IMG/VR virus record: IMGVR_UViG_3300046692_000407
Location: 1-23,059 of that record
From: a virus
Strand: one strand, 5' to 3'
Length of the DNA: 23,059 nucleotides
The stretch's first letter is position 1, and each line of letters starts with the position of its first letter. The position numbers were made by a program, and so were the translations under genes. Of the stretch, positions 14,880 through 22,419 are shown piece by piece. The notes below the pieces were generated by a model. That model saw only the letters and a list, made by a program, of their open reading frames with translations, made no database searches and was not told where the DNA came from.

Positions 14880-15472
14880 ACCTGATTGTTCCTGATGGCC
14901 TCCTGCACGATCTGCTGGAAGCGAGCAACGGTTACCCGGACCATGCCGCCGGGAGCCTGAGTGGAATGGCCGAACTCCAGCGGGATCGCATAGGGCAAGT
15001 TATTGATGATGTAAGCGATCTGGCCGGCAGTGAAGTCGCTCATCGCGGCAACCAGCGCGGCTAAGGTCTCGGTGCCACTCGGGTCAACCTCGTCGAACGT
15101 GACGCTCTCGACCACGCCAAGGGAAATGTGCCAGTTCGCGCGGAACCGGCCGCCGACGTAACCTTCGGGCGCCTTGATGTCCATGCCGTCGTTGAGCTTG
15201 CGGCCTTTCTTGAGCCTGCCGCCCTTGGTGAGGTTGGCCGGATCGCTGCGCAGCGCGCTGTTGTGGTTGTCGACGGCCTTGTTGTACTGCGTCGCCACTG
15301 CGTTCTGCGCCCAGATCTCCGGGTTACCGACGGGAGACATGCGGATCAGGCTGCTGCCGACTTCAATGATGATCTCGCGCACACTGGCGTCGATGGCTTC
15401 GCTGGTCTGGGCTGCAAACTCCGCAAGGCTCAGCGCAAAGTTACCGGACTGGCCGGCACCCGCCCTGCTCAC
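14876..15472 (-). CDS. neck protein, HK97 gp10-like (tail completion)
   Basis: A 198-aa protein with an HK97 gp10-like layout: helical N-terminus (LAEFAAQTSEAIDASVREII), RMSPVGNPEIW, GGRFRANW, and NNLPYAIPLEFGHSTQAPGG with VRVTVARFQQIV at the end. The pattern of a P-VGT/NP loop, GxxRxNW and YA..lEfG is characteristic. The start is taken as the GTG at 15472, which overlaps the stop of the head closure gene (GTGA); the longer frame to 15592 lies inside that gene. It works at the junction of head and tail. Confidence 0.85.
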   Translation of the reverse strand: MSRAGAGQSGNFALSLAEFAAQTSEAIDASVREIIIEVGSSLIRMSPVGNPEIWAQNAVATQYNKAVDNHNSALRSDPANLTKGGRLKKGRKLNDGMDIKAPEGYVGGRFRANWHISLGVVESVTFDEVDPSGTETLAALVAAMSDFTAGQIAYIINNLPYAIPLEFGHSTQAPGGMVRVTVARFQQIVQEAIRNNQV

Positions 15473-15837
15473 GACCGCACCTGCAACTCGTAGAGGATCG
15501 GCGTCCCGGCGGGATTCACCTCTTTCAGCGGCGGCACAATTGACCAGGTGCGTCCTTGGATGATCACTTTGTTCAGCAGATCCGGAACCCATTCCAGCCC
15601 CTGCGCGGCGATCTTCAGTTTCTTGTCGCCCTGCTTGATGAGGCTGTTGTTCTGGAATTCTTGGCCGGTGAAGTCGAGCAAGATGCCTTGGGCGGCCTGC
15701 TCGATGGTAAAGCCCGGTGACTCGCCACCGGTCTCAGGATCGTACTCGCCAGGCTCCGTCTTGCTGATGGTCACGGGCTGGCCGAACTCTGTGATCATCT
15801 CCAGAGCCATCACGGCCATTTCGTCGTATAAGGCCAT
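15469..15837 (-). CDS. head closure / head-tail joining protein
   Basis: A 122-aa protein between the connector and the gp10-like gene, where siphophages encode a head closure (stopper) protein. It reads VTISKTEPGEYDPETGGE near residue 25 and ends with KVIIQGRTWSIVPPLKEV, the SH3-like beta pattern of small head-tail joining proteins. The start at 15837 has CGGAG 5 nt before it; an ATG at 15861 lies further upstream and is not preferred. The gene is separated from its usual neighbour by the plus-strand cargo gene at 15918. Confidence 0.75.
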   Translation of the reverse strand: MALYDEMAVMALEMITEFGQPVTISKTEPGEYDPETGGESPGFTIEQAAQGILLDFTGQEFQNNSLIKQGDKKLKIAAQGLEWVPDLLNKVIIQGRTWSIVPPLKEVNPAGTPILYELQVRS

Positions 15838-15863
15838 GAGGGCTCCGTATGCATAGGTCAAGC

Positions 15864-15883
15864 GGGACGGTTAGTATCGTCCC
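15864..15883 (+). promoter_or_regulatory. putative promoter/operator of the 124-aa cargo gene
   Basis: A dyad GGGACG/CGTCCC with an 8-nt spacer encloses TAGTAT (15872-15877), a possible -10 element 40 nt before the start codon. No good -35 is seen. The core TAGTATCGT resembles TAGTAGCGT found upstream of both other plus-strand cargo genes in the window (4831 and 6960), which supports a shared signal. The dyad could be bound by a repressor. Confidence 0.4.
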
Positions 15884-15917
15884 TCCAAGAACATGGTTGA
15901 TGGAACAGGAAACCACG

Positions 15918-16292
15918 ATGACGAAAGAAGAGCAGCATGCCCGCGAAGTGATATGCAAGATGCGCTGTTTCTGCAGCCAGGCCAACGAGTTAATGGCACT
16001 GCACAAGCCCAGACTCGATCGCCTAGAGAAGGACGAATTGCAGCAGCGTTTCAGATTGCTCAAGGAAGAAATCAAGCGATACGCCAAAACCGGCACTGTA
16101 GATGGCGAAAAACGTGCCCGTAGCGAATGCGAGGAGTTTTACTTCGAGCCAGCTGTCAGCACAGCGGCAGCCAACATTCTTGTGAGCGTAAACGCCGACC
16201 CAGCAACGCAACAATGGTTCTCCTGCGTCTACGGCATCAATACAGATATTGGACATCTGCTTTCCCAACTGGAAGAGCAGTATCCTGACTAA
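15918..16292 (+). CDS. 124-aa cargo protein on the opposite strand
   Basis: The only plus-strand gene inside the head-neck region. It is predicted to be mostly helical and soluble, with a charged stretch (DRLEKDELQQRFRLLKEEIKRY at 34-55) and five cysteines, and it has no membrane helix. I do not recognise the family. The start at 15918 has CAGGAAACC upstream; in-frame ATGs at 15849 and 15900 lack a site. It carries its own putative promoter and its stop overlaps that of the convergent connector gene by 4 nt (CTAA). As a moron it is likely expressed in the lysogen. Confidence 0.68.
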   Translation: MTKEEQHAREVICKMRCFCSQANELMALHKPRLDRLEKDELQQRFRLLKEEIKRYAKTGTVDGEKRARSECEEFYFEPAVSTAAANILVSVNADPATQQWFSCVYGINTDIGHLLSQLEEQYPD

Positions 16293-16792
16293 GCCCTTAC
16301 AGCGAACAACCCTCTACGCTGAAGGTAATCAGCAAACTGCGTGGCGCTCGGCCGGTCCGGCGCCGCCGGCAACAGTCGGCCGCTGGTGTTGGAGATCGTC
16401 GCGTACTCGCGAGTCACTGCCCCTTCGACACGCTCCAGCGTCACCGCGCCTTTGCGCTTCTCGATCGGGTCGACGTCGTCGGTATGGATCTCGGCAGCCA
16501 GCGCCATCTGTCCGTACTGGATCCGCGCCGGCAGGTAGTTGTCGGGCTTGAGCTCGTAATCCAGCTCGACGCCGCGGCGTGGCCAGGACAAAGCTTGCTC
16601 GCTGTTTGACTTCCGCCCTTTCCATGTCATGCCATCCATTGCCAGAGCGGCACGACGCAGCAGCGCCTCCTGCGCAGGCACCTCCGTCGGGATGATCACG
16701 CCGAACTTTACGGCGTACATGGCCAGATCCTCGGCGGATGCATAGCTTTCGGCGTCTGGCTTGCCGGTACCGTCCTCAATGATGAGAGTCAT
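16289..16792 (-). CDS. head-tail connector protein (annotated DnaT-like in databases)
   Basis: A 167-aa protein in the place of the first head-tail connector after the capsid. It begins with IIEDGTGKPDAESYAS and has DLAMYAVKFG and ALAMDGMTWKGRKS, then SWPRRGVELDYE, a pattern I know from phage proteins labelled DnaT-like ssDNA-binding, which are probably gp6-type adaptor proteins. The label should not be taken as a replication function. No strong ribosome binding site precedes the ATG at 16792. Confidence 0.78.
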   Translation of the reverse strand: MTLIIEDGTGKPDAESYASAEDLAMYAVKFGVIIPTEVPAQEALLRRAALAMDGMTWKGRKSNSEQALSWPRRGVELDYELKPDNYLPARIQYGQMALAAEIHTDDVDPIEKRKGAVTLERVEGAVTREYATISNTSGRLLPAAPDRPSATQFADYLQRRGLFAVRA

Positions 16793-16847
16793 GAATCAGC
16801 TCGCTGTGTTTTTTGAATCGGGCACCAGTGAATGCGCACCCGGATTA

Positions 16848-17432
16848 TTACGCCTGCTGAAGATCAGCAACTGCCTTTTCCAGCGATTCTACCGAAGCAT
16901 TCGCCCGATACGTCACGTTGGCAGCGTCGAGTAGCGCTTTGAGGCTCGCGATCTTCTCGGCATTGTCGACCGGTTCCACTGCCGCCTTGAGCCGTTCGAC
17001 TTCAGCGCGGAGAGATTTAACCTCGCCCGCCAAGTTGTCACGTTCACCCGTAAGGGATTCGAAACCCTCATGAATGGCTTTCAGCGCGCCGAACAAGCGG
17101 ATTGGCAGTTCGCCCGCGCCCGGGTGCTCCAGTTCGGAAAGACCTTCAGCGGCATCGATCAGCAACACGATGCCGTCACGTTCTGCGTTCAACTTGCCAA
17201 TCAGCTCTTGCAGCGCAGCGCCATCAAAATCAACGCTATCGGCGATCAACAGCACCGATGCCGAATCAACCTGTCGCACCGTCACTTCCGGCACATCCTC
17301 AGCCTCGTCGTCACGGCTTTCAGTGGCGTTCGCGTCAACAATGCGCAGGCCGTTTTGCTTGGCCAGCGCCTTCACATCTTCCTGGTACTGGTGGAACGGG
17401 CCGGGCAAGTACCAGATGTTTTTGTTGCTCAT
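16848..17432 (-). CDS. phage structural-region protein with C-terminal HeH/LEM-like domain
   Basis: A 194-aa protein between the capsid and the connector. Residues 1-35 (MSNKNIWYLPGPFHQY...) are typical of phage proteins at this position. A coiled-coil-like stretch covers about 125-153 (LTGERDNLAGEVKSLRAEVE). Residues 160-190 (KIASLKALLDAANVTYRANA...) have the helix-extended-helix pattern of HeH/LEM domains, which are common in phage proteins and thought to bind DNA or protein. The start at 17432 is set by GAGG eight bases upstream; an ATG two codons earlier is too close to that site. Role not known; possibly a head decoration or connector-related protein. Confidence 0.68.
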   Translation of the reverse strand: MSNKNIWYLPGPFHQYQEDVKALAKQNGLRIVDANATESRDDEAEDVPEVTVRQVDSASVLLIADSVDFDGAALQELIGKLNAERDGIVLLIDAAEGLSELEHPGAGELPIRLFGALKAIHEGFESLTGERDNLAGEVKSLRAEVERLKAAVEPVDNAEKIASLKALLDAANVTYRANASVESLEKAVADLQQA

Positions 17433-17448
17433 GATCATTACCTCGTCA

Positions 17449-17469
17449 AGCCGGGCACACCGCCCGGCT
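17449..17469. other. hairpin after the major capsid gene
   Basis: An 8-bp perfect GC-rich inverted repeat (AGCCGGGC/GCCCGGCT, 5-nt loop) lies between the major capsid start-side neighbour and the capsid stop, in the 50-nt gap before the HeH gene. There is no T-tract. Such hairpins after capsid genes may protect the mRNA 3' end or cause partial termination and so favour capsid over downstream genes; that role is inferred. Confidence 0.5.
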
Positions 17470-17482
17470 CAACATTCAGGGG

Positions 17483-18451
17483 TTACTTGGAGGCATCACC
17501 GATCAGAGCCACACCGGCGGTGTGCTTGATGCTGGTAGCAGTCTTGTCCCAGTTGGTGCCGGTCGCCAGCTCGGCGTCGGTCGGAGACTTGCCGCCGGTG
17601 GTGGTGTCCCAGGTGTAACCCTTCAGACCCAAGCCGAAGGTGTAATCGGTTTGGAGCGTGGTTTCGATGCGCTCCTTGCCGTTGGTGGTCTGGACGTTGC
17701 TGATGATGTCGCGGCCGTCGTGGACCAGCGCAGCGCCTTGCACCAGGGAGAGGATGATTTCCTTGTTCGGGGTGCCGGCCTGCATCAGCGCAGGGGCATC
17801 CGTCACAACGGAGATCTTGCCGAGGATGTCCACCACGCGAACGTTGCCCGCCTGGAACAGCTGCTGCTGGTTCGCCAGGTTCTGGCCGACCAACTTGTGG
17901 TAGCTGGTGCCCTGCATCACCTGGGTGACCAAGTTCTGACTGGCGTCGCCGAACTTCGCATGCGCGTTGTTCAGGCCGGCGTAGGTGATGCCTGCGGTCG
18001 CCGACACATCGTTGACTGCGGCGGCTTGGGCGGTGATCGCTGCAACCAGTGCCGCGATCGCAGTGTTCAACTGGTCCTTCAGCAGGATTTCAGCGAACGC
18101 GCGGCTCGCGACTTCGATACCTTGCGCTGTTGGGCGCTCCAGCCAGGTCATCTGCGATGGCTCATAGCGGATCGGGCCGAAGCCGCCGGCGACCTTCACC
18201 GAAGTGTTCTTCAGCTCGGTCAGGTCGGTGGCAGCAACGGCGGCGTTGGCGCTGTAGCGGTCCACGCGGCGCTGGGCAGCAGCAAGAGTCTGGAAGAACG
18301 ACTCTTGAAGGAAGTCGCCAGTGAAGCCGTCCGGGGACAGCACAATAGCGCCCCGGCTCGCAGCGTTGAACGCGGCGAGATATTGATCCAGCGTCTCGAG
18401 AGTCGCCGGCATGATGTATTCGTTGAAAACCTGCATTTGCGACAGGGACAT
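17483..18451 (-). CDS. major capsid protein
   Basis: A 322-aa capsid protein after the scaffold gene. It starts with FNEYIMPATLETLDQYLAAF, followed by GAIVLSPDGFTGDFLQESFF and a long Ala-rich helical middle region. A segment QGTSYHKLVGQNL and the C-terminal GLGLKGYTWDTTTGGKSP fit major capsid proteins of this group of phages (HK97-fold expected). AAGGAAAT precedes the ATG. Length and position agree, and the preceding gene is scaffold-like. Confidence 0.87.
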   Translation of the reverse strand: MSLSQMQVFNEYIMPATLETLDQYLAAFNAASRGAIVLSPDGFTGDFLQESFFQTLAAAQRRVDRYSANAAVAATDLTELKNTSVKVAGGFGPIRYEPSQMTWLERPTAQGIEVASRAFAEILLKDQLNTAIAALVAAITAQAAAVNDVSATAGITYAGLNNAHAKFGDASQNLVTQVMQGTSYHKLVGQNLANQQQLFQAGNVRVVDILGKISVVTDAPALMQAGTPNKEIILSLVQGAALVHDGRDIISNVQTTNGKERIETTLQTDYTFGLGLKGYTWDTTTGGKSPTDAELATGTNWDKTATSIKHTAGVALIGDASK

Positions 18452-18462
18452 GAGTTATTTCC

Positions 18463-19170
18463 TTACGATTGAGGGAGATCTGGGAACCGGCTTGCGATTG
18501 CAGCCGTGCGTTCCTCTTTGGTACCGCCGATTTTTCCTTTCGGGGCCCCGCCCCCACCACCTGCACCGCCGGCCCCGCCGCCAGATGCCTTGCTACCCGC
18601 GATCAACGGCGCGAACGCCGCGTCATTCGCGATTTCTGCTTTCAGCTCGTCCAGCGTTGCCGCCGAGAGCTTGCCCTGTGCGTCGAGGACGACCACAACA
18701 GGTTTCCCTTCGCGCTGCTCGACGCTCAGGCGGCGTTCGATGTGCGGCAGCAGGGCTTTTGCGCTGCCTTGAACAGCCAGGGCAGACGCGATATCAGTAG
18801 CGGTACGGCCGACAGTCAGATCCCGGATCTGTCCGCTCAGCGTTGACCGCTCCTGCTCCAGCGTGCCGTTCAGCTCAGCTTCACGGCGGTTGTATTTCTC
18901 AGACCAGGAACGTTCGAGTTCTTCGACGTTGCCGGACTTGCGAGCGGCTTCTTCACGCTCCAGGCGTGCTGCTTCTTCAGCCTCACGCGCCTTCTTCTCG
19001 GCCAGCTTCTTCTCGCCAAGCAGTTCATCAACCTTGGCCTTCAGGCCGGATACATCTTCTTGCTGCGGCAGACCTTCAATGCCGAGTACGAACTTACCGT
19101 CCTTCTCGGTGTAAAGAGCGCGCACGGCTTCATCTACCCCTTCCAGGGTATCCAGTTGGAATTTCAGCAT
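18463..19170 (-). CDS. capsid scaffold protein
   Basis: A 235-aa protein upstream of the major capsid gene. Residues about 40-115 are a long charged coiled coil (KAKVDELLGEKKLAEKKARE, then REEAARKSG), the hallmark of phage scaffold proteins. A Gly-rich linker (197-212) and a conserved-looking basic tail (TKEERTAAIASRF) follow, probably the capsid-binding end. The start at 19170 is fixed by GGGAGACAACC; the longer frame to 19215 is excluded because it runs through the terminator. Confidence 0.85.
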   Translation of the reverse strand: MLKFQLDTLEGVDEAVRALYTEKDGKFVLGIEGLPQQEDVSGLKAKVDELLGEKKLAEKKAREAEEAARLEREEAARKSGNVEELERSWSEKYNRREAELNGTLEQERSTLSGQIRDLTVGRTATDIASALAVQGSAKALLPHIERRLSVEQREGKPVVVVLDAQGKLSAATLDELKAEIANDAAFAPLIAGSKASGGGAGGAGGGGGAPKGKIGGTKEERTAAIASRFPDLPQS

Positions 19171-19213
19171 TGGTTGTCTCCCAGAGACATAGGTGCAGGC
19201 CCTGCCTGCGGGC

Positions 19214-19240
19214 ATAAAAAAGCCCCGCTAGTGCGGGGCT
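19214..19240 (-). terminator. Rho-independent terminator of the 198-aa membrane protein gene
   Basis: On the minus strand an 8-bp perfect stem (AGCCCCGC/GCGGGGCT, 4-nt loop) is followed by a run of T. It ends about 44 nt before the scaffold start codon and lies 29 nt after the stop of the cargo gene, so it terminates that gene in the middle of the head operon. Confidence 0.85.
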
Positions 19241-19268
19241 TGTGAGTGTTTTTACGATTGGCTGTCCG

Positions 19269-19865
19269 TTATGGCTCGAGACCATCTGGCATGGAGCGAT
19301 GACCTTCTATGAAGTCAATTACTTCGCGATCAGCCGGGACGATAAATGTTCTTGTACTTGCCTCAACGACTATTTCCAAATCCGGAAAATCGCAGTGGTC
19401 AACGGACCTAGAAATAAAATTGGAAAAATTTCCGCAGCGGCTCCTATCAGCGGTTATTGCCAAAATTCCACCGTACTCAAGTGTCTTTGGAAGATCTCTC
19501 AAAGAGACCAACCGCGCCCTCCCGTCCAGCTTTCGAGATCTCAGGTATACGGCCAGAATATGAGCACTACGATCTCCTACGGAAACCAGGTTTATGCTGA
19601 TTTCTCTCGCCCCAACACTCTGCCGAACATCAATTTGGGGCAGGCTGTCCCTGCGTTGCTTGTCGGCGAGATAAATCGCTATAACTGCGGCGGCAAGAGC
19701 CCCAAGACCCGACACCCAATCCCCTACAGACCCAAGGAAAGTCTTCAATGTTTCTGCAGAACTGCCGCCTCCCTCATAGGACAGCGCGACTGACAATCCG
19801 GCAACAAAAGCTATCGGCAAACCAAGCACGGCCATGACAATGAAGCCCACCAACGATTTGTTCAT
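19269..19865 (-). CDS. 198-aa membrane protein, moron between head and scaffold genes
   Basis: Two membrane helices are predicted at about residues 5-29 and 48-67 (GDWVSGLGALAAAVIAIYL), followed by a soluble beta-rich domain of about 125 residues that begins with DKQRRDSLPQIDV. Similar two-helix proteins occur as prophage and mobile-element cargo, but I know no defined function. The start has GAGGGGA upstream. TAGAAT at 19893-19898, overlapping the stop codon of the F-like gene, may be a -10 box. AT-richer than neighbours, with its own terminator, it behaves as an independent cargo unit on the same strand as the head genes. Confidence 0.7.
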   Translation of the reverse strand: MNKSLVGFIVMAVLGLPIAFVAGLSVALSYEGGGSSAETLKTFLGSVGDWVSGLGALAAAVIAIYLADKQRRDSLPQIDVRQSVGAREISINLVSVGDRSAHILAVYLRSRKLDGRARLVSLRDLPKTLEYGGILAITADRSRCGNFSNFISRSVDHCDFPDLEIVVEASTRTFIVPADREVIDFIEGHRSMPDGLEP

Positions 19866-19895
19866 ACCATCCCCTCAATGCTCAAGGAATGGATT

Positions 19896-20984
19896 CTAAC
19901 TTATACCTGCCCGAACAAACGCCAGAGGCTCAAGAGTCTTCATCTGCAGGAGGGTCAGAGGTGAAAAGTTTCGATCAAGCTGCAGCTCGGCGAAGCGTTC
20001 GACGCTCAGACCGCCTTCACGGAACAACTTCGCCCGAACCGGACCGATAGCCTTGTCCTGAAACGCCGCCGGCTGCTGCTTGAGCCAGTCGTAGTAGCTG
20101 AGGTCCGCTCTAACCTGTTGCGCGCCGCTATCGCCGACGGATGCCCGAGTGGCTCCCTCGGCGAACAGCGCGCTGAAGCGAGTCACCGCTACCACCGTCG
20201 AACGGCAATTGATGTGGATCGGCGGCCGCGGCCCTTCGGTCAGCTTGAAACGGCGCTTGTCGAGCGTCCGGCACTGGCTGGTAGTCTTCGAATCCAGGGT
20301 GCTGACCCACTCCACCGACGGCACGACATCAGAGTTCGCTTTCAGCGTCTCCATGCGCGCCTGGGTAGCGACGTGCTGCACCGCCGTTCGCACGATGGCG
20401 CCAGCGTTGCGGTTCGTCGTGGCTAGGATCCCGTCGTTGTACTTGAGCGCTTTGGTGCCACGGATGTTCTTGATGATCTCGAAGTTGGTTTGGCCTTCGA
20501 AGAAGCCCTGCCGGATCGCGCCTGTGAGGCGTTGTCGCTCCGTGGCGGTGAAGCCATCAATGAACGTCTTGAGCAGCTTGCCGCCATCCGCGCCGCGCAC
20601 GCTCAGCGGATTGGTGAGGATTGCCGCCCTGATTGCTGCAGCACCTGGCACCGCCGCGTCGAAGGTGATGCCTACCGGCGCAGCCCGGGTCAGGCTGGTT
20701 GCCTCAAACTCGGCCTCGTAGTTGGCGATATCGACCAAGTCTAGATTCAGCTTCTCGCTGTACCGGTCGAAGATGCCCAGCAGCAGGCTGTCTACCTCGC
20801 TCAGCAGCCGCTCCAGACGCGCAACGGTGTAATCCGTCAGGTCGGCCCGGGTCAGCCGCTCGCGAATCGAGCGGTCGATCTCTTTGAGGAAAGGTGCGAA
20901 CTTGGCCACCTCCCCCGACTTCAGTTGCTCAAGGAAGACGGCGTGCCGAATCGTGGCATCAAGGATCGCTTGGTTTGCCGCCAT
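19896..20984 (-). CDS. minor head / head morphogenesis protein (Mu F-like)
   Basis: A 362-aa protein of the Mu gpF/SPP1 gp7 type, a minor head protein made next to the portal. The diagnostic C-terminal region is present: a helical part with ILATTNRNAGAIVRTAVQHV, then WVSTLDSKTTSQCRTLDKRR (226-245) and PPIHINCRST (254-263), a pattern with conserved D, C, H and NCR. It overlaps the end of the portal gene by 26 nt; a GAGG site inside the portal end serves the ATG at 20984. Confidence 0.87.
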   Translation of the reverse strand: MAANQAILDATIRHAVFLEQLKSGEVAKFAPFLKEIDRSIRERLTRADLTDYTVARLERLLSEVDSLLLGIFDRYSEKLNLDLVDIANYEAEFEATSLTRAAPVGITFDAAVPGAAAIRAAILTNPLSVRGADGGKLLKTFIDGFTATERQRLTGAIRQGFFEGQTNFEIIKNIRGTKALKYNDGILATTNRNAGAIVRTAVQHVATQARMETLKANSDVVPSVEWVSTLDSKTTSQCRTLDKRRFKLTEGPRPPIHINCRSTVVAVTRFSALFAEGATRASVGDSGAQQVRADLSYYDWLKQQPAAFQDKAIGPVRAKLFREGGLSVERFAELQLDRNFSPLTLLQMKTLEPLAFVRAGIS

Positions 20985-22419
20985 TTAGGTTTGCCTCGTC
21001 GTCATCCAGGTCAGGCCCAGTGCTTTGCGCTTCCAGCTCTCCCCGGATTTCATCGTCCGTTTTCTCCGGGTTGATCACGCCTCGATCGCGCAGGTACTGC
21101 CAGAAGTCGCCCTCCGGCAGTTTCCCGCCCTGCACTGCGTTGAACAGCGCCGCCAAGATCGTCGCGTCCAGAGTGATCTGGCTGAAGTCCTGATTGAGTT
21201 TGTAGACCACTTCACCGGAGGCGTTCACGAACTCAGCCATCCACTCGAGGCACTGACTGTAGGCCTCGCTGACGTTGCTGACCACCAGCGACAGGACGCT
21301 GTGCTCTGCTGCGCTGTCGTTGTCTGCCTGGGTAGCAGTCTTCACCGCACTTCCACGCTCGATCAGCCGGGCACCGAGGGACACCATGTCCTGCTTCTTG
21401 GCGTCCATCGCCTCTTTCACAAGCGTGTTCGGTTCAGGCTGGGCAAAGCCGCACGAACCGCTGGCCGGAAGTGTCAGCGGCGCCCTGGAGCCGACATAAA
21501 TGCCGTTTGTCTCAAGGTGATCGCGCCAGGCTTCGTCCAGCCCCGAGATCCAGAACTGCGGCTGGCCGGAAAACCATACCGAATCCTCATAGTCCGCACT
21601 GTTGCAGTAATGGCCGATGTTCAGCACAGCCATGTCGTATAGCGGCGCGTCGTCGATGCTGGTGTCGTTGCTCTCGCTGCCGAGAAAGTGAAACGGGATG
21701 ATCCGCCAAGGCTGGCCAGCGCCGTTCAGTGGAGTGAAAGGGGGGGTAATCATAGCCGTTTGGCTTGAACCCTCTTCCCACACCTCCTGCGTGTAGACGC
21801 CGGTTTCATCCAAGCGAAGCACGCGGTATTGGGTAATCTTTTCGCTGCCGAAGCCATCATCGGTATCGACATCCACGGATTCCTGCAGCACCACCAAGCT
21901 CAGCAGGTGCTGACCGCCAACTTTGCGGGTCTTCCAGTTCCTGATCGACTCAGCGGGGTAGCTCGCAACACTCGCTCGAGCGCGTCCGGCCTGCTCGTCC
22001 GCTTTGCTCACCGTGCCGGTTTGCACTGCGGCGTAGTCCACCAACAAGCCATGCCGACCCACCTCGAGCAGGTGTCCGATGACTGATTGAGACTGCTGGT
22101 AAACGCTCACGCCCTGCCCGTCGATATCCGTGGACACGTAATCGAGTGCGCCGGGGACAGTGAGGGTTGGCCAGGTGCGGAACACCGCGCCGACCAAGCT
22201 GTGTTTCGTACGCCCCGTAGCGTTGTAGAACACTGCCCGCTGCTTGTAGGACTTGTACCGCTCGACGTTTTCACGGCTGGTGTCGTGATGGTTGGGCTTC
22301 GGCAAATACACATCGCCGCGAGCCTTTACAGTCTCGGATCCCTTGCACACGTCGCGCACCAGCCGCCAACGGGACTGTGCCGCGTCGTATTCCGGGCGGG
22401 TATAGGTGACGTCTGCCAT
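20959..22419 (-). CDS. portal protein (DUF4055-like)
   Basis: A 486-aa protein directly after the terminase, forming the DNA entry/exit ring in the head. It starts MADVTYTRPEYD and has DVYLPKPNHHDT, YKSYKQRAVFYNATG and RTKHSLVGAVFRTWP, a pattern I know from DUF4055 phage proteins with portal function. The ATG at 22419 shares one base with the terminase stop (TAATG), so the pair is coupled. The open frame continues to 22602 inside the terminase gene; that extension is not coding. Confidence 0.85.
   Translation of the reverse strand: MADVTYTRPEYDAAQSRWRLVRDVCKGSETVKARGDVYLPKPNHHDTSRENVERYKSYKQRAVFYNATGRTKHSLVGAVFRTWPTLTVPGALDYVSTDIDGQGVSVYQQSQSVIGHLLEVGRHGLLVDYAAVQTGTVSKADEQAGRARASVASYPAESIRNWKTRKVGGQHLLSLVVLQESVDVDTDDGFGSEKITQYRVLRLDETGVYTQEVWEEGSSQTAMITPPFTPLNGAGQPWRIIPFHFLGSESNDTSIDDAPLYDMAVLNIGHYCNSADYEDSVWFSGQPQFWISGLDEAWRDHLETNGIYVGSRAPLTLPASGSCGFAQPEPNTLVKEAMDAKKQDMVSLGARLIERGSAVKTATQADNDSAAEHSVLSLVVSNVSEAYSQCLEWMAEFVNASGEVVYKLNQDFSQITLDATILAALFNAVQGGKLPEGDFWQYLRDRGVINPEKTDDEIRGELEAQSTGPDLDDDEANLNGGKPSDP

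Noticed and set aside
16289-16792. DnaT-like protein as a replication factor
   Set aside because: It lies in the head-tail connector position and no replication gene is nearby; the database name is misleading.
17522-18472. 316-aa plus-strand open frame opposite the major capsid gene
   Set aside because: It mirrors the capsid gene exactly and has no start signal; a shadow.
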